Source: a bacterium (GTDB taxonomy: Bacteria > Bacillota > Clostridia > Lachnospirales > Lachnospiraceae). Taken from it: a stretch of 59,707 nt of DNA. Positions 1 through 7,355 of the stretch are shown in pieces; position 1 is the first letter of the stretch; the number at the start of each line of letters is the position of its first letter. The stretch lies in the NCBI GenBank assembly GCA_023667365.1, contig JAMPAG010000007.1, positions 1 through 59,707 on the forward strand, given 5' to 3'. The notes under the pieces are model-generated. The model had not been told where the DNA came from, ran no database searches, and saw only the letters and a program-made list of their open reading frames with translations. Position numbers and translations under genes: made by a program.

Positions 1-60
1 GTAATTTTGGAGAAACAAGGCAGGATATAATGGAATTTACCTTTCAAGGCTGAGACGATG

Positions 61-94
61 GCAGGGAACTTGACAAAAGTTCCCTGCTTTGTTA
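61..94 (+). terminator. Intrinsic terminator of an upstream gene
   Basis: An 11-bp perfect stem (61-71 pairing with 77-87, 5-nt loop) is followed by a T-rich tract. It probably ends a transcript entering from outside the window. The base of the stem is GCAGGG/CCCTGC. Confidence 0.85.
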
Positions 95-133
95 TTATAT
101 GTGCCGTAACAATAGTTAATAAAATTGTAATAT

Positions 134-162
134 TTGACACAGGAAAGCAATAAACATGTAAA
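134..162 (+). promoter_or_regulatory. Candidate sigma-A promoter for the SleB-like gene
   Basis: A TTGACA box (134-139) lies 17 bp from TGTAAA (157-162), a 4/6 match to the -10 consensus. It sits downstream of the preceding terminator and about 70 bp before the start codon at 230. The -35 is perfect and the -10 is weak, so this is a moderate call. Confidence 0.45.
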
Positions 163-229
163 AAGGGTGGGAGCACTCTTTTGATGGGAAACGGGATACG
201 GATTACAGATCACACGGAGGTTTCATGGA

Positions 230-1483
230 ATGGGAGCAGGAAATAAAAAGCTGTCCCGATCGGCTGCGGTGATCATGGCAGTTATGGTGGTGTCTGCGTG
301 TATCGCGGCATCAACGGCAATGGTCGCAGCGGGCAGCGCCGAGCATGTGGACGCGCTGCAGGTGGGGGCGGAGCTGGTACTGGATACGGATACGCTGAGT
401 GCCGGTGTGGCATTGATCCTGGATACAGAGCTCACATTGAGCGCTGAGACGACGCAGGAGGCGCAGTCCGGAGCGGGAACGAGGAGCGCGCGGCAGCCTG
501 AGGGAGAACCGGCGGGACATGCGGCGGATACGACGGGCGCGGATACGGCGTCTGCCGGCGCGGCGGAGGCAGATGAGACACAGGATGCCGCGGACGAGAC
601 CGCGTTTGTTATGACAAATGTGCAGAACACATTGAATGTCCGCGCACAGGCGGGCGAGGATGCGGCGATCATCGGCAGACTATATGCGGACTGCTATGGT
701 GAGATTTTGGAGCGGGGCGACGAATGGACGCTTTTGCGTTCCGGCAGTGTCGTCGGATGGGCAAAGAATGATTATCTGCTGTTCGACGAGGAGGCGCAGG
801 AGGCGCTGTCACAGGTCGGCAGATGGACGGCGACGGCGAACGAGAGCGGGCTGCGTATCCGTAAGGCGGCGTCTACGGATTCGGGCGTATACGCCCTGCT
901 GGCACAGGGGGATATTGTTGATATTTACGAGGATTTGGGCGAGTGGCTCAAGGTCGCTTATGACGGAAGCGAGGGTTATGTGTCCGCGGAATATGTGACG
1001 GTGGATCTGTTGTGCGCAACGGGCGAGACTATGCAGGAGATCACGGCGCGCGAGGCGGCTGAGGCGGAGGCAAGGCGCAAGGCGCAGGAAGAGGCGGCTG
1101 CGCGCAGGGCGGCGCTCTCGGAGGAGCAGGCGAATGTCGAGGCGAATTACAGCGATGTGCAGCTTTTGGCGGCGCTGATCTGGTGCGAGGCGGGAAACCA
1201 GTCCTATGAAGGTCAGCTTGCGGTTGGAGCGGTTGTCATGAATCGCGTAAACCATCCGGCGTATCCGAATACAATATCAGGCGTTATTTATGCGCCGGGG
1301 CAATTTACACCTGCCATGACGGGCAGAGTGGCAAGGGCGCTGCAGCGCGGGGTGCCGGATTCCTGTACGCAGGCGGCGATCGAAGCGATGAGCGGCGTCA
1401 GCAATGTCGGCGGCGTGCTCCACTTTAATGTGAAGACGCTCCGCAGCAGCGATCTGATCATTGGAGATCATGCGTTCTGGTAA
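230..1483 (+). CDS. Secreted SH3-domain cell wall hydrolase, SleB/CwlJ (Hydrolase_2) family
   Basis: A 417-residue protein. Residues about 8-35 form a hydrophobic signal or anchor segment, followed by an Ala/Thr/Glu/Asp-rich low-complexity linker (about 75-125). Two bacterial SH3-like domains follow (about 125-180 and 195-255), each with an LNVR or LRIRK type strand. After a charged Ala/Glu/Arg helix (about 265-300) comes a SleB/CwlJ-type domain (about 305-417) with ALIWCEAGNQ, where the Glu is the expected catalytic acid, and VVMNRV. Family members cleave spore cortex or vegetative peptidoglycan outside the membrane. The start is set by CACGGAGG at 212-219, 10 nt upstream of the ATG. The repeated SH3 domains suggest wall binding. 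A sporulation role is possible but not shown here. Confidence 0.85.
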   Translation: MGAGNKKLSRSAAVIMAVMVVSACIAASTAMVAAGSAEHVDALQVGAELVLDTDTLSAGVALILDTELTLSAETTQEAQSGAGTRSARQPEGEPAGHAADTTGADTASAGAAEADETQDAADETAFVMTNVQNTLNVRAQAGEDAAIIGRLYADCYGEILERGDEWTLLRSGSVVGWAKNDYLLFDEEAQEALSQVGRWTATANESGLRIRKAASTDSGVYALLAQGDIVDIYEDLGEWLKVAYDGSEGYVSAEYVTVDLLCATGETMQEITAREAAEAEARRKAQEEAAARRAALSEEQANVEANYSDVQLLAALIWCEAGNQSYEGQLAVGAVVMNRVNHPAYPNTISGVIYAPGQFTPAMTGRVARALQRGVPDSCTQAAIEAMSGVSNVGGVLHFNVKTLRSSDLIIGDHAFW

Positions 1484-1485
1484 AA

Positions 1486-1539
1486 AAAGAGTTTGCGGAA
1501 CGCAAACTCTTTCAAAGAATCCGCTCCGCGGATTCTTTT
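1486..1539 (+). terminator. Two tandem hairpins downstream of the SleB-like gene
   Basis: Stem 1 is 1486-1497 with 1501-1512 (12 bp, GAA loop). Stem 2 is 1514-1524 with 1528-1538 (11 bp, TCC loop) and ends in TTTT. Both are perfect and start two bases after the stop codon. Stem 1 alone has a short T tract, while stem 2 is a classical terminator. Confidence 0.75.
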
Positions 1540-1563
1540 GGGATTGCAAATAGGTAAAATTAA

Positions 1564-1596
1564 AAAGAAACTCTCCACAGGAGGGTTTCTTTTTTT
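1564..1596 (+). terminator. Third tandem intrinsic terminator
   Basis: A 13-pair stem with one G-U pair (1564-1576 with 1580-1592, ACA loop) is followed by a T run. It separates the hydrolase gene from the NfeD gene. Confidence 0.8.
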
Positions 1597-1647
1597 GGTA
1601 AAATGGTGTAAGATAGTACACACAGAACGGAAGAAAGGGGAATGGCT

Positions 1648-2079
1648 ATGAATATGACTGTCATATGGCTGATCGCGCTTGCGGTATTCATCGTGATCGA
1701 ACTTGTGTCGCTGGCACTGACAACGATCTGGTTCGCGGGGGGAAGTCTGATCGCGGCGGTCGCAGCAGCCTTTTCGGCGCCCCTGTGGCTTCAGATCGTC
1801 TTGTTTTTTGTGGTCTCGCTGCTGTTGTTATGGTTCACAAGGCCGCTTGCCGTCCGTTATTTTAACAAGGACAGGGTGCGGACGAACGTGGAGAGCATGA
1901 TCGGTATGCAGGCGATCGTGACGAGCGAGATCAATAATTTGGAGGGGATCGGTCAAGTCAAGGTCGGCGGACAGGAGTGGTCGGCGCGGTCGCTTTACGA
2001 AGGCATGAGGCTTCCGGTCGGCATGGTGGTTGTCGTCAGACAGGTAAGCGGCGTGAAGCTGATCGTGGAACCGCAATAA
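1648..2079 (+). CDS. NfeD-like membrane protein
   Basis: A protein of about 143 residues with two hydrophobic transmembrane stretches near the N terminus (VIWLIALAVFIVIEL and the later IVLFFVVSLLLLWF), then a soluble OB-fold domain (about 70-143) with GQVKVGGQEWSA, typical of short NfeD proteins. These partner with SPFH/stomatin proteins in membrane microdomains, and the next gene encodes one, which supports the call. An in-frame ATG also occurs at 1642, but AAAGGGG at 1634-1640 is far better spaced for 1648. Confidence 0.85.
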   Translation: MNMTVIWLIALAVFIVIELVSLALTTIWFAGGSLIAAVAAAFSAPLWLQIVLFFVVSLLLLWFTRPLAVRYFNKDRVRTNVESMIGMQAIVTSEINNLEGIGQVKVGGQEWSARSLYEGMRLPVGMVVVVRQVSGVKLIVEPQ

Positions 2080-2196
2080 AACACCCCGCGGCAATTGCTC
2101 CATGATCTGCGGGCATAGGAGGCGTTCGGAAACCGAACGAAAATCAAAATGTAGAGGGACCTGTCCGTAGAACGGGCGGGCGGAAAGGGAACAGTT

Positions 2197-3126
2197 ATGA
2201 ACAATCCGGGAATTATCGCACTTCTTGTTGTACTTGCATTACTCATTGTGATCCTTGCATCCTGTGTGAAGATCGTTCCGCAGGCGCAGGCGTTTGTTGT
2301 GGAGCGTCTCGGCGCGTATCAGGGAACCTGGCCGGTGGGCATTCACTTCAAAATGCCGCTCATTGACAAGGTTGCCAAGCGGGTCCTGTTAAAAGAGCAG
2401 GTTGTGGACTTCGCACCGCAGCCCGTGATCACAAAGGATAACGTTACGATGCGGATCGACACGGTCGTGTTTTTCATGATCACCGATCCGAGACTCTTTG
2501 CGTACGGCGTGGAAAACCCGATCATGGCGATCGAGAACTTAACGGCGACGACGCTGCGTAACATTATCGGTGATCTGGAACTGGACCAGACATTGACGTC
2601 GCGCGAGACGATCAACACGAAGATGCGCGCATCTTTGGATGTGGCGACCGATCCGTGGGGCATCAAGGTAACGCGTGTCGAGTTAAAGAATATCATTCCT
2701 CCCGCAGAGATCCAGAACGCGATGGAGAGACAGATGAAGGCGGAGCGTGAGCGCCGTGAAGCGGTTACGAGAGCAGAGGGTGAGAAAAAAGCAAGCGTAA
2801 CCGTTGCGGAAGGTAAGAAAGAGGCGGCAATCTTAGAGGCGGAAGCCGAGAAGCAGGCAGCCATCCTTCGAGCAGAAGCGCAGAAAGAGAAGATGATCCG
2901 TGAGGCGGAAGGTCAGGCGGAGGCAATTTTAAGAGTACAGCAGGCAACCGCGGACGGTATCCGTTTCTTAAAGGAGTCCGGCATGGATGACAAGGTATTG
3001 CAGTTAAAGAGCTTAGAGGCGTTTGAGAAAGCGGCGAACGGGCAGGCGACCAAGATCATCATTCCATCCGACTTACAGGGAATCGCCGGACTTGCAACAA
3101 CCTTTAAGGAAGTTGTTTCCAAATAG
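2197..3126 (+). CDS. SPFH/Band 7 (stomatin-like) membrane scaffold protein
   Basis: A 309-residue protein with one N-terminal transmembrane segment (about 5-23), then an SPFH domain (about 25-190) beginning VPQAQAFVVERLG and including the conserved GVEN and NLTATTLRNIIG stretches. A long Ala/Glu/Lys-rich coiled coil (about 175-250) precedes a short hydrophobic C-terminal tail. The family oligomerises at the cytoplasmic membrane, and gene adjacency makes the NfeD-like protein its likely partner. GGAAAGGGA lies just upstream of the ATG. Two small hairpins (2123-2139 and about 2151-2171) lie in the intergenic leader; their function is unknown. Confidence 0.9.
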   Translation: MNNPGIIALLVVLALLIVILASCVKIVPQAQAFVVERLGAYQGTWPVGIHFKMPLIDKVAKRVLLKEQVVDFAPQPVITKDNVTMRIDTVVFFMITDPRLFAYGVENPIMAIENLTATTLRNIIGDLELDQTLTSRETINTKMRASLDVATDPWGIKVTRVELKNIIPPAEIQNAMERQMKAERERREAVTRAEGEKKASVTVAEGKKEAAILEAEAEKQAAILRAEAQKEKMIREAEGQAEAILRVQQATADGIRFLKESGMDDKVLQLKSLEAFEKAANGQATKIIIPSDLQGIAGLATTFKEVVSK

Positions 3127-3154
3127 GTTTCTGGGAACGCTTGATTGATTTTTC

Positions 3155-3186
3155 AAAAGAGCTGCGCGCAGCGCAGCTCTTTTTTC
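3155..3186 (+). terminator. Intrinsic terminator after the SPFH gene
   Basis: A 13-bp perfect stem (3155-3167 with 3171-3183, GCA loop) is followed by a T run. It ends the nfeD-SPFH unit. Confidence 0.9.
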
Positions 3187-3217
3187 TACAGTATTTCCGC
3201 AAAGAGGGAGGATTCAT

Positions 3218-4222
3218 ATGAAGGAAACGTTCAGCTTAAAGGGACGTCATTTTTTAACGTTAAAGGATTTTACACCGCAGGAGATCACGTATCTGCTTGA
3301 TCTGGCGGCGGAATTGAAGGAAAAAAAGAAACAGGGGATTCCGGTCGATGTGCTGCGGGGGAAGAACGTGGCGCTCATTTTTGAAAAAACGAGCACGCGG
3401 ACGCGCTGTTCGTTTGAAGTGGCGGCGCATGATCTCGGCATGGGAACGACGTATTTAGATCCGGCGGGTTCGCAGATCGGTAAAAAAGAAAGCATCAAGG
3501 ATACGGCGCGCGTGCTCGGCTCCATGTATGAGGGCATTGAATACCGCGGCTTTGAGCAGGCGATCGTTGAGGAGCTTGCCGCATACGCGGGCGTGCCGGT
3601 CTGGAACGGGCTGACGAACGAATACCATCCGACGCAGATGCTTGCCGATATGCTGACGATCAGGGAACTGTTCGGGCATCTTGCGGGCTTAAAGCTTGTG
3701 TATATGGGCGACGCCCGCTATAATATGGGAAATTCGCTGATGATCGCATGCGCGAAGCTCGGTCTGCATTTTACGGCGTGCGCGCCCGAAACGTATTTTC
3801 CCGATGCGGCGCTTGTGGCGCAGTGCAGGGAATATGCGAAAGAAAGCGGCGGGACGGTCACGCTGACTTCGGATGTGCAGGAAGGCACAAAGGGAGCCGA
3901 TGTGGTCTATACGGACGTGTGGGTGTCCATGGGCGAGCCCGACAGCGTGTGGGAGGAGCGGATCCGCGACCTGACGCCGTACCGCGTGACGAGTGCGGTC
4001 ATGGACAACGCGGGTGAAAATGCCGTGTTTTTGCATTGCCTTCCCGCTTTTCATGATCTGGACACGAAGATCGGGAAGGAGATTCACGAGAAATACGGTC
4101 TGACCGAAATGGAAGTGACGGATGAGGTGTTTGAGTCCGCGCGCTCCCATGTGTTTGAGGAGGCGGAGAACCGCATGCACACGATCAAGGCAGTGATGGC
4201 GGCGACGCTCGGCGCATTCTGA
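3218..4222 (+). CDS. argF: Ornithine carbamoyltransferase
   Basis: A 334-residue cytosolic enzyme, the usual length, that makes citrulline from ornithine and carbamoyl phosphate. The carbamoyl-phosphate site STRTR occurs in [15 protein letters not shown] (about 54-68). HPTQ lies in [13 protein letters not shown], the ornithine loop contains SMGEP, and HCLPAFHD carries the catalytic Cys. These separate it from aspartate carbamoyltransferase. AGAGGGAGGA precedes the ATG at 3218. birA follows closely on the same strand. No other arginine genes are adjacent, so biosynthetic (argF) and catabolic (arcB) roles cannot be separated from context. Confidence 0.93.
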   Translation: MKETFSLKGRHFLTLKDFTPQEITYLLDLAAELKEKKKQGIPVDVLRGKNVALIFEKTSTRTRCSFEVAAHDLGMGTTYLDPAGSQIGKKESIKDTARVLGSMYEGIEYRGFEQAIVEELAAYAGVPVWNGLTNEYHPTQMLADMLTIRELFGHLAGLKLVYMGDARYNMGNSLMIACAKLGLHFTACAPETYFPDAALVAQCREYAKESGGTVTLTSDVQEGTKGADVVYTDVWVSMGEPDSVWEERIRDLTPYRVTSAVMDNAGENAVFLHCLPAFHDLDTKIGKEIHEKYGLTEMEVTDEVFESARSHVFEEAENRMHTIKAVMAATLGAF

Positions 4223-4243
4223 GGAAATGAAGGATCAAAGAGA

Positions 4244-5239
4244 ATGGAAGAGACGAAAAAGGCACAGATCTTAAAGCTTCTGCGCGGCGGGGTCTATGTT
4301 TCCGGGCAGGAATTATGCGAACGTTTCGGCGTATCGCGCACGGCGGTGTGGAAGATCATCCGTCAGTTAAAAGAAGAAGGCTATGAGATCGAGGCGGTTC
4401 CAAACCGCGGATATTGCTTAAAAAGCGCGCCGGATCTCGTTTCCGCGGAGGAGATCACAAGCAGGCTGAAAACGGCGTGGGCGGGCAGGCAGGTGTATTT
4501 TTATGCCGAAACCGGCTCCACGAACCTTGATGCGAAACGGCTTGCGGAGGAAGGGGCGCCCCATGGCGCGCTTGTGGTTGCGGAGAGGCAGACAATGGGA
4601 CGCGGCAGACGGGGAAAAGGCTGGGAATCAGAGGATCGCGGGCAGGCAGTCTATATGACGCTGCTGCTCAAACCGGAGTTTTCACCGGAGCATGCCTCCC
4701 GCGTGACATTATTGATGGCGCTGGCGGTTGCGGCGGCGCTGGAGGAGGTCTGTGAGGGACAGTCCGTGCAGATCAAGTGGCCGAACGATGTGGTGTTGAA
4801 CGGGCATAAGGTGTGCGGTATTCTGACGGAAATGAGCGCGGAGCCGGGGTATATCCATCATGTCGTCATCGGCACCGGCATCAATGTGAACCAGCTGGAG
4901 TTTCCCGAAGAGGTCGGAGCGATCGCCACATCCGTACTGCGTGAGACAGGGCGGAGGAACCCGCGCGCGCAGATTATCGCGCGTGTGATGTTCTTTTTTG
5001 AACAATATTATGAACAGTTCTTACAGACGCAGGATCTGTCCGCGGTCAGGGAGCAGTATGAGGCGCACTTAGCAGGCTTGGGCGGGGAAGTGCGCGTGCT
5101 GGATCCCAAGGGCGAATATGTCTGCGTTTCTAAGGGGATCACGAAAAACGGCGAGCTGATTGTGGAAAAAGAGGACGGAACGCGCTGCGAGGTTTATGCC
5201 GGCGAAGTCTCCGTGCGGGGACTGTACGGGTATGTGTAA
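4244..5239 (+). CDS. birA: Bifunctional biotin operon repressor / biotin-protein ligase
   Basis: A 331-residue protein. An N-terminal winged helix (about 8-62) contains SGQELCERFGVSRTAVWK. The biotin ligase core (about 85-255) has the biotin-AMP loop GRGRRGKGW, KWPNDV, and a GILTEM strand, followed by GTGINVN. A C-terminal SH3-like domain covers about 280-331. It activates biotin with ATP, transfers it to carboxyl carrier proteins, and in HTH-bearing members represses biotin genes. It begins 21 bp after argF and is followed 23 bp later by a small conserved gene. Confidence 0.93.
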   Translation: MEETKKAQILKLLRGGVYVSGQELCERFGVSRTAVWKIIRQLKEEGYEIEAVPNRGYCLKSAPDLVSAEEITSRLKTAWAGRQVYFYAETGSTNLDAKRLAEEGAPHGALVVAERQTMGRGRRGKGWESEDRGQAVYMTLLLKPEFSPEHASRVTLLMALAVAAALEEVCEGQSVQIKWPNDVVLNGHKVCGILTEMSAEPGYIHHVVIGTGINVNQLEFPEEVGAIATSVLRETGRRNPRAQIIARVMFFFEQYYEQFLQTQDLSAVREQYEAHLAGLGGEVRVLDPKGEYVCVSKGITKNGELIVEKEDGTRCEVYAGEVSVRGLYGYV

Positions 5240-5262
5240 CATGGAAGGATAGAAGGGACGAT

Positions 5263-5619
5263 ATGAGCGGATCACGGACGGTTTTGTGCGGCGCAAACGC
5301 CTATGATAAAAAATACTATTTTAACAAGCAGTTTGCGAAGCTGCCGCAGTCCATCCAGGAGGAGCTGCATATCATCTGCGTGCTGTTCACGGAGGAGGTC
5401 GGCGGGATTTTTACGATCGGCTTTGAGGAGGACGGCAGCGTGACAATGCAGACCGAAGCGGCGGAGGAGGATTATCTTTATGACGACATCGGGAGCGGGC
5501 TGTTGGTCAGCGAGGTGCGGCGCAAGCGCACGGAGCTGTTTGAGTCGCTGAGCCTGTATTATCGCGCGGCGGTACTGCATGAGGACATCACGGCGGACTT
5601 AAACGGGCAGGGTGAGTGA
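5263..5619 (+). CDS. Small conserved protein of unknown function (DUF6145-like)
   Basis: A 118-residue acidic soluble protein with no membrane segment. From memory it resembles a short family common in Lachnospiraceae, which I believe is DUF6145, but I cannot confirm the accession. The middle (LPQSIQEELHIICVLF, then EEVGGIFTIGFEEDG) looks like a compact alpha/beta fold. Position between birA and dusB is a typical housekeeping context. The ATG at 5263 follows GAAGGGACG. No function is assigned. Confidence 0.7.
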   Translation: MSGSRTVLCGANAYDKKYYFNKQFAKLPQSIQEELHIICVLFTEEVGGIFTIGFEEDGSVTMQTEAAEEDYLYDDIGSGLLVSEVRRKRTELFESLSLYYRAAVLHEDITADLNGQGE

Positions 5620-5717
5620 GCCAGAGCCGAAAAGAACAGGGAAGCGCGGAACCGGAGCCGGCAGGATATGTGAGGCGGAACCGGAAGGGACAGGGAAGCG
5701 CGGCGGGGAAAAAGAGC

Positions 5718-6800
5718 ATGCAGATGAACATCGGAAATGTGACGCTTCCGAACAATCTCATATTGGCGCCGATGGCGGGCGTGACGGATTTGCCGTTCCG
5801 GGTTCTCTGTGCGGAGCAGGGCGCCGGGATGGTCTGTATGGAAATGATTTCCGCCAAAGCGCTTTCTTATCATAATAAGAATACGGAGGAGCTGCTTCAT
5901 ATTTCTCCGGAAGAGGGGATTGTGTCCCTGCAATTGTTCGGTTCCGAGCCGGAGCTGATGGGAGAAGTTGCAAAACAGATCGAGGAACTCCCGTTTGCGG
6001 TGCTTGACATTAACATGGGCTGCCCGGTGCCGAAGATCGTCAATAACGGCGAGGGAAGCGCGTTGATGAAACATCCTCTTTTGGCGGGAAAGATCATTGA
6101 GGCGGTGGCGGGCGCGGTCAGGAAGCCGGTCACGGTCAAAATCCGGCGCGGCTTTGACAGCGCGCATGAGAACGCGGCGCAGATCGCGCATATCGCGCAG
6201 GAGTCGGGTGCGGCGGCGGTCACGGTGCATGGCAGGACGCGGGAACAGTATTATGCAGGAGAGGCGGACTTGGCATGTATCCGCGCCGTGAAACAGGCGG
6301 TACGGATTCCGGTGATCGGGAACGGCGATGTGACGGATATAGCGTCGGTGCAGAGGATGCTTACGGAGACGGGCTGCGACGGCGTGATGATCGGCAGGGC
6401 GGCGCGCGGCAATCCGTGGATCTTTGCGCAGATCGCGCGCGGGCTTGCAGAAGCGCGCGCAGGAGGAGAAAGCGGCGGCGGAAGAGCGGACTGCAGTGCA
6501 GAAGGACAAGGCAACAGTGCCGGAAGAGCGGACGGCGGTGCAGCGGGACAGAGCGTCGGCGCAGGAGGAACCGCGCGCGGCGGCATCAGCAAGCCGGACC
6601 GCGGGGAAGTGAAGCGCATGATGCTGCGGCACGCAGGTATGCTTCTTGAAGAAAAGGGGGAATATACCGGTGTGCGTGAAATGCGCAAGCATGTGGCGTG
6701 GTACACGGCGGGGTACCCGAATTCCGCCGCGATGCGGCGCGCTGTCAACGAGGTCACAAGCTTTGCGGCGCTTGAGGAACTTCTTGACACAATATGGTAA
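5718..6800 (+). CDS. dusB: tRNA-dihydrouridine synthase DusB, with a repeat-derived insert
   Basis: A 360-residue FMN enzyme reducing uridine in tRNA. Motifs are LAPMAGVTDLPFR, NMGCPVPKIV with the catalytic Cys near residue 102, VHGRTREQYY, GNGDV and GRAARGNPW. A Gly/Ala/Arg-rich stretch of roughly 45 residues (6463-6600), encoded by a 42-bp tandem repeat, separates the barrel from the C-terminal helical domain (RHAGMLLEEKGEY, MRKHVAWY). That linker is usually short. A GTG at 5616 would add 34 low-complexity residues; the ATG at 5718 with GGGGA at 5705-5709 starts exactly where the fold begins, so I prefer it. The gene's last bases hold the greA promoter. Confidence 0.9.
   Translation: MQMNIGNVTLPNNLILAPMAGVTDLPFRVLCAEQGAGMVCMEMISAKALSYHNKNTEELLHISPEEGIVSLQLFGSEPELMGEVAKQIEELPFAVLDINMGCPVPKIVNNGEGSALMKHPLLAGKIIEAVAGAVRKPVTVKIRRGFDSAHENAAQIAHIAQESGAAAVTVHGRTREQYYAGEADLACIRAVKQAVRIPVIGNGDVTDIASVQRMLTETGCDGVMIGRAARGNPWIFAQIARGLAEARAGGESGGGRADCSAEGQGNSAGRADGGAAGQSVGAGGTARGGISKPDRGEVKRMMLRHAGMLLEEKGEYTGVREMRKHVAWYTAGYPNSAAMRRAVNEVTSFAALEELLDTIW
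6463..6600 (+). repeat. Degenerate 42-bp tandem repeat inside dusB
   Basis: Units at 6481-6522 and 6523-6564 both begin GAAGAGCGGAC and share GTGCAG about 15 bases in. Partial copies lie before (from 6463) and after (from 6565). The unit is a multiple of three, so the dusB frame is kept. A related low-complexity patch with ACAGGGAAGCGCGG repeated lies at 5636-5705, just before the gene. Confidence 0.75.
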
Positions 6801-6812
6801 ATATGGTATACT
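6784..6812 (+). promoter_or_regulatory. Strong sigma-A promoter for greA
   Basis: A perfect TTGACA (6784-6789), a 17-bp spacer and TATACT (6807-6812). It overlaps the last codons and stop of dusB, giving greA its own transcript about 35 bases before the start codon. Confidence 0.85.
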
Positions 6813-6854
6813 ACACGCCAACTATTATGTAAAAAAGGGAAGAAGGATAACGGA

Positions 6855-7340
6855 ATGGAAAGCAAAAAGAACATTTTAACGTATGAGGGGCTGCGCAAGT
6901 ATGAGGATGAGCTTCATAACCTGAAGGTTGTCAGGAGAAAAGAAGTCGCGCAGAAGATCAAGGAGGCGCGGGAGCAGGGCGATCTGTCCGAGAATGCGGA
7001 ATATGACGCGGCAAAAGACGAACAGCGCGACATTGAAGCAAGGATCGAAGAACTTGAGAAAATCCTGAAAAACGCCGAAGTCGTGATCGAGGACGAGGTG
7101 GACTTAGACAAGGTCAGCATCGGGTGCAAGGTGCGCATTTTGGATTTGGAATACAACGAGGAGCTGGAATATAAGATCGTCGGTTCCAGCGAGGCAAACA
7201 GCTTAAAAGGAAAGATTTCCAATGAGTCGCCGGTCGGGAAAGCGCTTCTGGGCGCAAAGAAAGGTGACGAAGTCAGCGTTGACACGCAGATGGGCGTTGT
7301 AAATTATAAGATACTGGATATTGATAAGTCCAAGGAATAA
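6855..7340 (+). CDS. greA: Transcription elongation factor GreA
   Basis: A 161-residue protein of standard length. An N-terminal antiparallel coiled coil (about 8-75) carries the acidic tip around [13 protein letters not shown] that reaches the RNA polymerase active site and stimulates transcript cleavage. A C-terminal FKBP-like domain (about 80-158) contains [23 protein letters not shown] and KKGDEVSV. It is transcribed from a consensus promoter just upstream and is followed 15 bp later by lysS, so greA-lysS may form a unit. Confidence 0.95.
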   Translation: MESKKNILTYEGLRKYEDELHNLKVVRRKEVAQKIKEAREQGDLSENAEYDAAKDEQRDIEARIEELEKILKNAEVVIEDEVDLDKVSIGCKVRILDLEYNEELEYKIVGSSEANSLKGKISNESPVGKALLGAKKGDEVSVDTQMGVVNYKILDIDKSKE

Positions 7341-7355
7341 AGGAGATTTTAGGAC

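Noticed and set aside
5559..6821. Minus-strand open frame of 420 codons opposite dusB
   Set aside because: It mirrors the GC-rich dusB sequence, is Arg/His-rich with no motif, and has no ribosome binding site. dusB itself is certain.
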